Assembly: GCF_000772045.1 (NCBI RefSeq) | Contig: NZ_CP009754.1 | Span: 3,348,001 to 3,412,000, forward strand | Length of the DNA: 64,000 nt | From: Streptomyces sp. CCM_MD2014 | GTDB lineage: Bacteria; Actinomycetota; Actinomycetes; Streptomycetales; Streptomycetaceae | Reading direction: 5' to 3' | Part shown: positions 1 through 8,171 of the stretch, piece by piece | Position numbering within the stretch: position 1 is the first letter of the stretch | Layout: each line of letters begins with the position of its first letter | The notes under the pieces: generated by a model | Database searches by the model: none | Seen by the model: the letters and a program-made list of their open reading frames with translations, nothing else | Told to the model about the DNA's origin: nothing | Made by a program: the position numbers and the translations under genes

Positions 1-182
1 GTGAACTCGGCGGCGAACTCCTTGGCGGACAGAGCGTTGCGTCGCACGAGGCGGCTGGTGAGGCCCTTGTGGTTCAGCCGCATGAGAAAGCCGGTCAGGA
101 CCCGGTCCATCTGCACACGTTTGAAATCCAGGTAGGAGACGCCGAGGTGTTTGAACTCGGTGTCACGGCGGCGCAGCGCCAT
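1..182 (-). CDS. Unrecognised protein, N-terminal part only (cut by window edge)
   Basis: The first 60 residues of an open frame running off the left edge. They are basic and hydrophobic (start MALRRRDTEFKHLGVSYLDF) and I recognise no family. The ATG sits inside the stop of the upstream PglW-like gene as TGATG (1-base overlap). The two are therefore almost certainly co-translated, and this gene is likely a functional partner of the kinase-ATPase. In known Pgl/BREX loci the gene next to pglW is often a methyltransferase, but nothing visible here identifies one. Confidence 0.6.
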   Translation of the reverse strand, partial: MALRRRDTEFKHLGVSYLDFKRVQMDRVLTGFLMRLNHKGLTSRLVRRNALSAKEFAAEF

Positions 183-3100
183 CAGCGTGCTCCTTCCGGG
201 TCCGTCCCGGGCTCCGGGTCCGAGTCCGGGTTCGGGTTCGGGTTCGAGGGATTTTCGGGTCGGGTGGCGGGGGCCAGGCACAGTGCTCCGTCCGGCAGCC
301 GACGCAGCCGGTAGGGGGGTGAACCGGGTGCGTTGAGGAGTACTTCCTGGTAGGAGGTGGCGGCGAGGGCGTTCTTGAAGACGGCCAGGGCGAGGTTCTG
401 TCCCTGTCGGTCCTCGACTCCCGGCTGATGTCCGCGATGCAGCCGGTCGAGCAGTTCGTACAGGTCCAGGCGGACCGTCAGTTGGGCGCGGTGAGCGCGG
501 CCGTCCTCGGGACGGTGGCGTACGACGAGTTCGCGGGGGCCGGTCTCGACGTACCGGGAGGCGGGCGGACCCGCGACACCGATGGTGAACTGCCCGGCGG
601 GGAACAGCCGGTGGCTGCGTACGGTGCCGCCCGGGACGGCACGCACCTGGAGCGCGAGGTCCTGGCCGCTGTCCGGGTCGAGTCCCCGGGGCATGCCCTC
701 GCCACGGCTGACGGCCTCGACGAGCCGGGTCAGCTCCTCGGGGCCAGGCTGCCCGCCTGCGAGCAGACGCAGGAAGCGGTCGGCCGCCTGGTACGGCAGC
801 AGTCGGCGCCAGCGGGTGTCGTCGAGGCTTTCGAAATAGAAGCGGCGCCGGGCGGCGGCCAGATAGGCGCGGTGGGCGGAGATCTGGGCGCGGTCGGCCT
901 GGTGGGTGCGGGGCAGTGCCGTGAAGGCGTCGGTGAGGAGCCGTTCGTCGAGGTCGCCGCGCTGGTCGAAGGAGACGAGGGCATGGCCGGCGGCGGGGCC
1001 GGTGTAGTCGAGCTTCCGGTCCAGCTGCGGGTCGGGGACGGCGGCGACGTCGAGGTCGCGCAGCTGGGTGAGGAGGCGGTCGCGTTCGTCCGGACGCGGC
1101 GCGTCCGCGGGGCCCGGGCCGCTCCGGGAGCCGGAGGCGCCGGTGGCCGCATCCCGCGGCGTGTCCACTCCGCCGCCTGTGTGGGTTCCGGTCCAGCTGG
1201 TGAAGTACAGGCTGTCGAGGATCTCCTGTGCCGCCCCAGGGTCCTCGCGTCCGTAGAGGGTGTGGATCTGGGCGCAGTCGCGCCCCGAGGTGAGGGTGTA
1301 GGCGAGAGCGGAGCGCAGGTCCCGGAGCGTGATGTGGAGGCGTCCGCGCAGGTGGGCCATACGGAAGAGGGTGGCGAGGCGTTCGGTGACCTGGGGGCCC
1401 GCCGTGGGGTGGGAGAAGGTGCGGGCGTTGTGCGGGGCGTAGCAGCGTGGGGCGAGCGCGCAGGAGCCGCACGCCTGCCAGTGCCGTTCGTCGGTGAGGG
1501 CGGCGACCATCCGGTGCATGATCGATCCCGTGCCGTCGGGGTCGGCGAGGACGTCCCTGGCGTTGAGGTTGACGACGGCCACTCCGTGGGCGGTGCTCCC
1601 GGTGGTCAGCGCCTCGCCGACGGTGGCCGCGAGCAGCGGGTAGTGCTCCTGGTGCCGGGTGACGAAGTCGACGAGGCGGCCCTCGTTGACGGCGACGAGC
1701 CGGCTGACGTCGTCGGGCCAGGCTGCGGCGTCGGCGCCCCGGTAGGACGCGAGGAAGGTGTCGAGGACGGTGTCGTTGTCGGTGTCGCCCTCGTCCTGGC
1801 TGCCGTCGTGGTTGGTGTGGAAGGACCGGCCGTCGAGAGTGAAGTCGTCGCCGTTGGCCCGCGCCTCACCGAACAGGGCACCCCGCCGGCGTGCCTCGTC
1901 GGCGAGGTGCTGGAGGAACGCGGTCTTGCCGTCCCCGGCGTTTCCTGTGATGAGGACGAGGCGGTGGCGGCCCGCGAGGACGTCCGGGCGCAACCGGTCG
2001 TCGAGGGCGGTGGCGACGTAGAGGGGGTAGGCGTCCGGGTCGAGGCCGCGGGTGCCCGCGTTGGTACGGGCGTTCTGGCTGTAGAGCGTCTGGAGGTGGC
2101 CGACGAACGGGTTGGCGCCCGCTCGGTCCGCACCGGTCTCGGCGGACGTGACTGGTGCGGCTTCCTCCGGGTCGGGGGCGGGTGGCACGAGACGCACCTC
2201 GCGGACCGCGCTGAGGGCCGCGCGGAAGGCGTCCGCGTCGCGGTAGCGCTCGTGCCGGCGCGGGGCGACGGCGCGAAGCAGAACAGCGGTGAAGTCCGGG
2301 TCCAGGTCGGCGAGGCCGGGCAGCCGCCGCGGGTCGAGCGGCTGCCCGCCGCGTGGCGGGGTGCCCCGGCCCGGCCACGGGTAGCCGCCTGTAAGGGCCT
2401 CGTAGGCGGAGACGCCGAGGGCGAACAGGTCGAGGTCGGTGAGTTCTTCGCGTCCGGGCCGGGTGAGGGCGGTGGCCTCGGGCGCCAGATAGCGGGGTGA
2501 GCCGAGGGTGGGGGTGAGGGTGGAGTCGGTGGAGACTGCCGCGTTGAAGTCGAGGATGCGGGCGCCGTCGGCGGTCCACAGCAGGTTGCTGGGCTTGATG
2601 TCACAGTGGAAGACACCGCCCGCGTGCAGATGGGCTAGGCCGGCCAGACAGTCGTCGAGGAGCTTGCGCACGTCCGCGGGGCCGAGGGGCCGCCCCTGGT
2701 CAAGGACCCGTTTGAGGTCCTGTCCCTCGACGTATTCCATGCGCAGGTAGGGGAATTCGCCCCGGGGCAGGAACTCGGCGTCGATCAGCCGCACCAGGTT
2801 GGGGTGCGGGGCGATCCGGCGGAGGACGCGGTACTCGCTCTCCAGGCGGGCCCGCACCGACTCCCGGTCCCGCGTGATGATCTTCACGACCTCGTCGGTG
2901 TCGTCGAGGGTGTTGAACACCCGGTACACGACGCCGAACTGTCCGTGTCCGAGCGGGGCCCGCACCCGGAACTTCTCGGTGAGGCGGAACCCCTCGGGCA
3001 GGTCGGTGTAGCTGTGCGGGTCGTCCCAGTCGAAGGCACCAGACTCCTCGTGCCGCCCGCGCCGTGACTGTGTGCGTGCCCGCCCTCTGTCGGCACCCGC

Positions 3101-4510
3101 GAGACGACGGATGACCTCACCCGCCGACGGCCGTGCGGCCGGGTCCGCGGCGAGCAGGTCGCGGACGACCGATTTGAGGGTGGGGTCCATCCGGTCCACG
3201 TCGTCGAGGCTGTCGAGCGGGACGCCGCCCGCACCGAGCGCCGGCTCCTCTCCGGCGTACAGCTCGTGGAAGAGGACTCCGGCCGCGTACAGGTCGGTGG
3301 CCCGGGAGAAGGTCCCTGGCCGCACGTGACACTCCGGAGCGAGGTAGGAGGGCGACTGGTGGGCGTACGCCTCGATGCCCCGGGACTCGTCGCGCGGGCG
3401 CGGCGGCCCGGGGTGCGCGTAGTCGAAGCCGGTGAGCATGGCGGTCCCGTTGCGCCCCACTAGCACCGTGTCCGGACCAAGGTGGCGGTGCACCACGTTG
3501 TGGGCGTGGGCGACGGCGAGGCCACCGAGCACTCCGTCGACCACCCGCCGCCGGGCGTCCGCGCCGAGCGCGCCCGGCCCCCGGGCGTCGAGCCTGACCC
3601 GCAGCGCCTCCGCAGGCACGTCCTTGAGGACGACGGCGTACCCGTCGTCCTCGTCCAGCGGGAATGACGTCTCGCACGGCACGATGTACGGGCTGGACGG
3701 CAGCTTGCTGAGCGCCTGGACCGGGTTGCCGATCCTCGCGTAGGCCGTGGACCGCGCGGCCTCGGGCAGCAGCGGGTCGACGGCGTGGGCCTGGAGGATT
3801 CGGGTCCCCGACCGCGGCTGGTCCGCCAGCCGCACCCGGTACACGGACACCCTGCGGGCCGGGTCCCCGTTCTGGTCGGCCAGGTCGGCGGGGGACGCCT
3901 CGTACAGTGTCTCGACGACCTCGTAATGCCCGAACCGGCGCGGCCCGGACGGGGGCCGGGTCTCCGCCTGGAACACCCTGGCGATGTTCTCGCGCAGCGC
4001 GGAGATGTCGCCGCCACCGGGACGCCGCTCGTGCCCCGGTGGCCGGTGCCGTCGCAGGAAGGCGATCAGGTCGTCGAGGTGATGGGTGCTCACCTCGTCG
4101 CGACCGTCCGGGTCGGACAGTGTGGCGCCCTGGTACGGCAGGATCACCAGCCCCTCGCACCACACCGACCCGAGCCGGGCGCCCGCCGCCCGGGAGCGCG
4201 CCAGCAGGTCACCGGCGACCCGGGCGTGGTTGCGGATCTTGCGCGCCGGGCTGGGGAACGGCGCACCCCGGGGATACCAGCGTCCGCCGCGAACCTGAAC
4301 CCTGCCGTGCACCCCTTTGGTGTCGGCCAGGTACACGGCGTGGTCCGCGACGATCGCCAGGTCCACCTCGAACACTGGACGCCCCGGCCCGTACGGCAGC
4401 TCGAAGTTGGACACCACGATCCAGTCGTCCGGCGCCTGCTCCCGCAGGTGACGCAGCACCATGCGCTCGGCCTCGTTGGCCGGCTCCCCGATCGGGATGA
4501 TCCGCGCCAT
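182..4510 (-). CDS. PglW-like NERD / pseudokinase / Ser-Thr kinase / P-loop ATPase fusion
   Basis: A 1442-residue cytoplasmic multidomain protein. Visible in order: a NERD nuclease-related domain (about 10-125, with EVDLAI and DTKG); a first kinase-like domain (about 195-470) in which the catalytic loop reads HRHLGP and the DFG position reads GFDYA, so probably a pseudokinase; a second kinase (about 510-760) with GHGQFGVVY, the VVKII lysine, HCDIKPSN and DFN, probably active; and a P-loop ATPase with Walker A GNAGDGKT near 856. The C-terminus is Pro/Asn/Asp/Glu-rich. NERD plus an atypical and a typical kinase matches PglW of the phage-growth-limitation/type 2 BREX family; I do not know whether PglW proteins normally carry the ATPase. 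ATG 4510 is preferred because GGGGGAG lies just upstream; the frame extends to 4633 without better support. It is coupled to the truncated downstream gene. PglW-like is an inference from domain order. Confidence 0.8.
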   Translation of the reverse strand: MARIIPIGEPANEAERMVLRHLREQAPDDWIVVSNFELPYGPGRPVFEVDLAIVADHAVYLADTKGVHGRVQVRGGRWYPRGAPFPSPARKIRNHARVAGDLLARSRAAGARLGSVWCEGLVILPYQGATLSDPDGRDEVSTHHLDDLIAFLRRHRPPGHERRPGGGDISALRENIARVFQAETRPPSGPRRFGHYEVVETLYEASPADLADQNGDPARRVSVYRVRLADQPRSGTRILQAHAVDPLLPEAARSTAYARIGNPVQALSKLPSSPYIVPCETSFPLDEDDGYAVVLKDVPAEALRVRLDARGPGALGADARRRVVDGVLGGLAVAHAHNVVHRHLGPDTVLVGRNGTAMLTGFDYAHPGPPRPRDESRGIEAYAHQSPSYLAPECHVRPGTFSRATDLYAAGVLFHELYAGEEPALGAGGVPLDSLDDVDRMDPTLKSVVRDLLAADPAARPSAGEVIRRLAGADRGRARTQSRRGRHEESGAFDWDDPHSYTDLPEGFRLTEKFRVRAPLGHGQFGVVYRVFNTLDDTDEVVKIITRDRESVRARLESEYRVLRRIAPHPNLVRLIDAEFLPRGEFPYLRMEYVEGQDLKRVLDQGRPLGPADVRKLLDDCLAGLAHLHAGGVFHCDIKPSNLLWTADGARILDFNAAVSTDSTLTPTLGSPRYLAPEATALTRPGREELTDLDLFALGVSAYEALTGGYPWPGRGTPPRGGQPLDPRRLPGLADLDPDFTAVLLRAVAPRRHERYRDADAFRAALSAVREVRLVPPAPDPEEAAPVTSAETGADRAGANPFVGHLQTLYSQNARTNAGTRGLDPDAYPLYVATALDDRLRPDVLAGRHRLVLITGNAGDGKTAFLQHLADEARRRGALFGEARANGDDFTLDGRSFHTNHDGSQDEGDTDNDTVLDTFLASYRGADAAAWPDDVSRLVAVNEGRLVDFVTRHQEHYPLLAATVGEALTTGSTAHGVAVVNLNARDVLADPDGTGSIMHRMVAALTDERHWQACGSCALAPRCYAPHNARTFSHPTAGPQVTERLATLFRMAHLRGRLHITLRDLRSALAYTLTSGRDCAQIHTLYGREDPGAAQEILDSLYFTSWTGTHTGGGVDTPRDAATGASGSRSGPGPADAPRPDERDRLLTQLRDLDVAAVPDPQLDRKLDYTGPAAGHALVSFDQRGDLDERLLTDAFTALPRTHQADRAQISAHRAYLAAARRRFYFESLDDTRWRRLLPYQAADRFLRLLAGGQPGPEELTRLVEAVSRGEGMPRGLDPDSGQDLALQVRAVPGGTVRSHRLFPAGQFTIGVAGPPASRYVETGPRELVVRHRPEDGRAHRAQLTVRLDLYELLDRLHRGHQPGVEDRQGQNLALAVFKNALAATSYQEVLLNAPGSPPYRLRRLPDGALCLAPATRPENPSNPNPNPDSDPEPGTDPEGAR

Positions 4511-4639
4511 CGCCCCGCTCCCCCATCCTCGCCCCGTGCCCCGCATACGCGATCGCACGGGTATTCCGGCGGCACATGCGCTGACAACTCTGTCGTGAAT
4601 CACTCTAGGACGCCCCACTGACAACGCGCACAAATCCCG

Positions 4640-4915
4640 TCACAGAGGGTACGGACGAGAGGGCCGGGCGGCGACGCGGTCCCGTTGACGCGACTGCACG
4701 CGCACCATGTGGTCGAGCTCCGCGACGCACGGGCCGCACGCGTACACGTCACCCGTCGCACCGGGCGTGGTCACGGACCCGATCCACAGCACGGCCACAC
4801 CTTCACGCCGGCAGTACAGCCAGCACGCGCCCGTCACCCAGGCGTTGCCGTCACCGGCCTGTGCCGCCACCGGCCACACGTCCCGCCACGGGCGCTCGAC
4901 GGACGGGGCGAACAT
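4640..4915 (-). CDS. Small protein with CGPC motif, of a Streptomyces regulatory gene set
   Basis: A 91-residue protein with GACWLYC and CGPC cysteine pairs that could bind metal, followed by a short helical C-terminus. Proteins of this look often sit beside XRE/DUF5753 and DUF397 genes in Streptomyces; no biochemical function is known to me. ATG 4915 overlaps the stop of the preceding gene (TGATG), which fixes the start. It is last of three coupled minus-strand genes (5432 to 4640) diverging from the XRE regulator at 5643. Confidence 0.6.
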   Translation of the reverse strand: MFAPSVERPWRDVWPVAAQAGDGNAWVTGACWLYCRREGVAVLWIGSVTTPGATGDVYACGPCVAELDHMVRVQSRQRDRVAARPSRPYPL

Positions 4916-5136
4916 CACGCCGTGGCCCCCTCCTCCCGGCCGGACCGGAGCGCGGCGGCGAGCGCTCGCGCCGCGGCCACGTTGCAGCGCCCCAGATCGA
5001 TCAGCGCGAGCGGAGCAGACCCGGCACACGAGACGGCGTCGAGTCCGAGGGACGGCAGCGTGACCCCGGCCGCCTTGAGCGCGTCGCGCAACTCCTCACA
5101 CGCCCGTTCGGCGTCTCGCACGTTGTCCGTGACCAT
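4915..5136 (-). CDS. Small protein of unknown function (regulatory cluster)
   Basis: A 73-residue protein, mostly helical, with an early acidic helix (RDAERACEELRDALKAAG) and an alanine-rich C-terminus. ATG 5136 overlaps the previous stop as TGATG and has GGGGAGG upstream, so the start is well supported. It is the middle gene of a three-gene coupled set facing an XRE/DUF5753-DUF397 pair. The context suggests a role with that regulator, but no domain shows what it does. Confidence 0.6.
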   Translation of the reverse strand: MVTDNVRDAERACEELRDALKAAGVTLPSLGLDAVSCAGSAPLALIDLGRCNVAAARALAAALRSGREEGATA

Positions 5137-5432
5137 CAGAGAACCTCCCCTCTGCTGCGGGCGTTCGCCCTGGTCAGCCTCGTCCGCATCAGCTCCTCCG
5201 CCCGTTCGTGGACGTTCAGCGGCTGTACCTCGCCCGGCACCGCCGTCCACTCCGTACCTCCGCGCTCCGGGCGCAGCCACACCAGTCCGTCCTGGTGGTC
5301 CATGACGATTCCGCACCTCTCCTGCCGCACGTCGCGGGCGAGTTCACCGACCGGAAGCCGGGTCGCCTCCAGGTCGGGACGCCCGGCGCGGGAGGAGGCG
5401 GGGGCGGCTTCGCGCCGCTTCTCACTGTTCAC
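5136..5432 (-). CDS. Small hypothetical protein, first gene of coupled trio
   Basis: A 98-residue protein with a basic N-terminus and a Trp-rich middle (GLVWLRPERGGTEW), then a charged helical tail. No recognised family. It heads a run of three genes linked by TGATG overlaps, and its 5' side faces the XRE regulator start at 5643, so the roughly 210 bases between them must hold both promoters. The start at 5432 is the first in frame and was not confirmed by a strong Shine-Dalgarno sequence. Confidence 0.5.
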   Translation of the reverse strand: MNSEKRREAAPASSRAGRPDLEATRLPVGELARDVRQERCGIVMDHQDGLVWLRPERGGTEWTAVPGEVQPLNVHERAEELMRTRLTRANARSRGEVL

Positions 5433-5642
5433 GCCGTCCAGCGTTCCGGCAGGGCGGCGGTGCGGGCCAGGGTGACGGCGTTCCGAACCGGGCTACGGAA
5501 CGGCCACCACCTGGCATGTTCTACGTTTCGCGGTCACCATGTCACCGTCCGCGACTACGTTGGTTCGCGGTGCCTATTCCTCCCGGCAGGGCGGAACGGA
5601 ACGCCGCCACGGCACACAGCGCACGGCAAGGGAGCACCGACC

Positions 5643-6491
5643 ATGACCCAGCCCGCCCGGGACCTCGAACCCGCCCACTCCGCCCGCGACCTGTACGGCG
5701 TCGAGCTACGCCGCCAGCGCCAGGCCGCCGGTCTGTCGCTGGACCGGCTGTCCGACATCGTCAACTACAGCAAGACGCACCTGCACGGTGTGGAGACGGG
5801 GGAACGGCTTCCCCTGCCGCCGCTCTCGGAAAAGCTGGACGTGGCCTTCGGGACGGGGGAGTTGTTCCAGGGGCTGTGGGGGGTGGTGAAGCGGGAGCAC
5901 ACGCCGAGGCGGTTCGACCATTGTTTGGAGCTGGAGGCGAAGGCGGTGCGGATTCAGGAGTTCTGCGCGGGTGTCGTCCCTGGACTGCTGCAGACCCCGG
6001 CATACATGCGGGCACTGTTCACCGAGGGCAACCCCGAGATGCCCCCTACGGAGATCGACGGCTTGGTGGAAGCCCGCCTGGGCCGTCAAGAGATCCTACG
6101 GCGCGACAGCCCACCGGACTTCTGGTGGATCCTCGGCGAAGCAGCCCTGCGACAGGCCGTCGGCGGCTCGGCGGTGATGTACGGCCAGCTCGCGGCACTA
6201 CTCCCCTTGGTACGGTCGCACTGCTCGACGATCCAGATCGCCCCGTTCGAGGTGGGAGCGATGGCCTTGATGAACGGCACCCTCATCCTGCTCACGCTCC
6301 CGGACAGCTCCACCACCGTGTACCAAGAAGGACTCGGGTACGGAGAGACATTTGACGACCGGAAAATCGTCCTGCGCCGTGTGCGAGGGTACGATCACAT
6401 GAAAGCGTGCGCGCTCTCACCGAGGGGGTCCGCGAGGCTTATCGAAGCGACGATGGAGAAGTACCAGCCATGTCAGTCACCTCACCCCTGA
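5643..6491 (+). CDS. XRE-family helix-turn-helix regulator with DUF5753 domain
   Basis: A 282-residue regulator. Residues about 18-60 form an XRE helix-turn-helix (LYGVELRRQRQAAGLSLDRL, then NYSKTHLHGVETGER). The rest matches the DUF5753 domain typical of these Streptomyces proteins (FCAGVVPGLLQTPAYMRALF). Members include WhiJ-type developmental regulators that work with a small DUF397 partner. ATG 5643 follows AAGGGAG. The DUF397 gene starts 22 bases before this stop, so the two are co-transcribed. Confidence 0.85.
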   Translation: MTQPARDLEPAHSARDLYGVELRRQRQAAGLSLDRLSDIVNYSKTHLHGVETGERLPLPPLSEKLDVAFGTGELFQGLWGVVKREHTPRRFDHCLELEAKAVRIQEFCAGVVPGLLQTPAYMRALFTEGNPEMPPTEIDGLVEARLGRQEILRRDSPPDFWWILGEAALRQAVGGSAVMYGQLAALLPLVRSHCSTIQIAPFEVGAMALMNGTLILLTLPDSSTTVYQEGLGYGETFDDRKIVLRRVRGYDHMKACALSPRGSARLIEATMEKYQPCQSPHP

Positions 6492-6679
6492 GCACCGCCC
6501 GCTGGCGCAAGTCCTCCTACAGCGGGAACGAACAGGGGGATGCCTGTGTGGAGGTTTGTGACGACCTCCCCGGTGCTGTACCTGTCCGTGACAGCAAGGC
6601 CACGACCGGCCCTGTCCTGTTGCTGAACGCCACCGCTTGGGTACCGTTCGTCGACGGCATCAAGGGTGGTTCCTTGTAG
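6470..6679 (+). CDS. DUF397 family small protein
   Basis: A 69-residue protein with the full DUF397 signature: WRKSSYSGNEQGDACVEV, then PVRDSKATTGPVL and a final W-x-x-F. DUF397 proteins are usual partners of XRE/DUF5753 regulators in Streptomyces and are thought to modulate them. ATG 6470 overlaps the end of the regulator gene by 22 bases. It converges on the specificity-subunit gene, whose stop is 70 bases away. Confidence 0.9.
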   Translation: MSVTSPLSTARWRKSSYSGNEQGDACVEVCDDLPGAVPVRDSKATTGPVLLLNATAWVPFVDGIKGGSL

Positions 6680-6749
6680 GACGGTTACACGGAGCAGGTC
6701 CTGGTGGTGTTCCAGAACCCGCTCCGGAACAAGGAGCACGGCTGGCCGC

Positions 6750-8171
6750 TCAGCCCGACACAGCCTCCTCCAGCTTCACCAACGCCAGGTCCTCCTTGCG
6801 GTCGGCTTCGTCACGCTTCTTGTACGCGGCGCGGACGGTGGTGGCGATGCGCTCGCGGTCCGGCTGAGTGAGGACAGGGACGGGGACGCTCTTGCGCAGC
6901 TCCTCGTGAAGGTCCTGCTGTTTGCCGCCGACGGACATGGACCTGAGGAGCCGGAACACCGGCTCCGACCGGAGCAACGCAAACAAATAGGCTCCTGAGA
7001 AACGCGGATCACCGGGCAGGACACGCAGGAAGTGCTGACTGTACGCGTGGTCGAGCCAGGAACCGGTCACCAGGAACGGCCGGCAGAACACCTCATTCTC
7101 GCCGAGCGTTCCCTGCGCCGCGATCATCACTGTTTCGTCCGAAGCGAAGATGCCCGGCGGTGCCTGATCCGGGCTGATCCAGCGTCCCTCCGGTCGCAGC
7201 CAGAACGCCTGACGCTGACCAATAAGTCGAACGGCTCCGTGACCGGGCTCCGCGTCAATGCGCTTGAACCGCACCCCTGACCCCAGCACGCCGCCCTCAC
7301 AAACCTCCCCCAACGACACACACTCCCGCTCCCTCAACCGGTCCAGAATCCGCCTCGCCCTCGGCTGGAAGTTGAGTGCCCGCAAACTGGTCGCCGTGAC
7401 ACCTCGGTGATCGAATCCCAGGTCACGCCCCTGCTCGTGCCACCGAAGATCCAGCAGCTCCTCGATCCCGGCCGTACGGAAGAGGTCCCGCGTCGCTGCC
7501 TCCAGTCCCGCCTGGAATTCCGCCCTCAAGTCGGCCGCACCCTGGACAAGTTCGTGGATCTCGTTCTCCACGGCGTCCCCGAAGCGCGGCACCGGCAGGT
7601 TCTGGATGTGGTGCGGCTCGATGTGCTTGACGGCCGACCCGTACACCTTGCCCTTGACGAGTGCCTCTCCGAACCGGCTCGCCAGGAAGGCGTACAGGTA
7701 CCCCGACTGGATCCGGTCAGCGTCCGGCACGACCTTGAGCACGTCCTGCGACGACCAGTAGCCGTCCATGTCCGGGCGGACGTACGACCGCCGACCGGCG
7801 TTGAACCCCGAGCAGGAGATCAACGTCATGCCCGGTTCCAGCTTCAAATAGCTCAGCTGCCGCGACAGTGCGTCGCTCTTCCGCAGCCGGGGCAGCGCAC
7901 CGAAGTCGGCGATCAGCATGTCTTTGCTGCCGACGAACGGCACGCTGTGATCGGGGTCGGTGAGATACACCCGTTTGAACTGCGGCCCGTTATAGAGACC
8001 CCCGGCATGCCCCGCCGTGACGTCCTTCAACGGAACCGTCTCTCCAGGCAGACGCTCCAACAAGCGCTGTGTGGCAAAGGCCCCAGACAGATAGGGCCTG
8101 GCGTCGAGTCGGAGCCCTTGCCGATCGAACCACCCCCGCCGCGCCGGATTCCCGGTTTCGGCGACCTTCAC
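6750..8171 (-). CDS. Type I-like restriction-modification specificity subunit (HsdS-like)
   Basis: A 473-residue protein with two target-recognition-like halves (about 20-220 and 255-440), each followed by a helical spacer (NEIHELVQGAADLRAEF; then RERIATTVRAAYKKRDEAD). This is the usual layout of type I S subunits. It should give the methylase, and perhaps the AIPR nuclease, its DNA target, probably a bipartite site. GTG 8171 overlaps the methylase stop as GTGA and has GGGGGAG at good spacing, so I prefer it over ATG 8192, which has no visible ribosome site. Third gene of the AIPR-M-S operon. Confidence 0.8.
   Translation of the reverse strand: MKVAETGNPARRGWFDRQGLRLDARPYLSGAFATQRLLERLPGETVPLKDVTAGHAGGLYNGPQFKRVYLTDPDHSVPFVGSKDMLIADFGALPRLRKSDALSRQLSYLKLEPGMTLISCSGFNAGRRSYVRPDMDGYWSSQDVLKVVPDADRIQSGYLYAFLASRFGEALVKGKVYGSAVKHIEPHHIQNLPVPRFGDAVENEIHELVQGAADLRAEFQAGLEAATRDLFRTAGIEELLDLRWHEQGRDLGFDHRGVTATSLRALNFQPRARRILDRLRERECVSLGEVCEGGVLGSGVRFKRIDAEPGHGAVRLIGQRQAFWLRPEGRWISPDQAPPGIFASDETVMIAAQGTLGENEVFCRPFLVTGSWLDHAYSQHFLRVLPGDPRFSGAYLFALLRSEPVFRLLRSMSVGGKQQDLHEELRKSVPVPVLTQPDRERIATTVRAAYKKRDEADRKEDLALVKLEEAVSG

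Noticed and set aside
428..2500. 690-residue open frame on the plus strand opposite the PglW-like gene
   Set aside because: It is a codon-bias shadow of the minus-strand gene, rich in Gly/Val/Ala with no domain and no ribosome site.
1..4510. Complete type 2 BREX/Pgl system
   Set aside because: Only a PglW-like protein is visible; no PglX, PglY or PglZ, so a full system cannot be claimed from this window.
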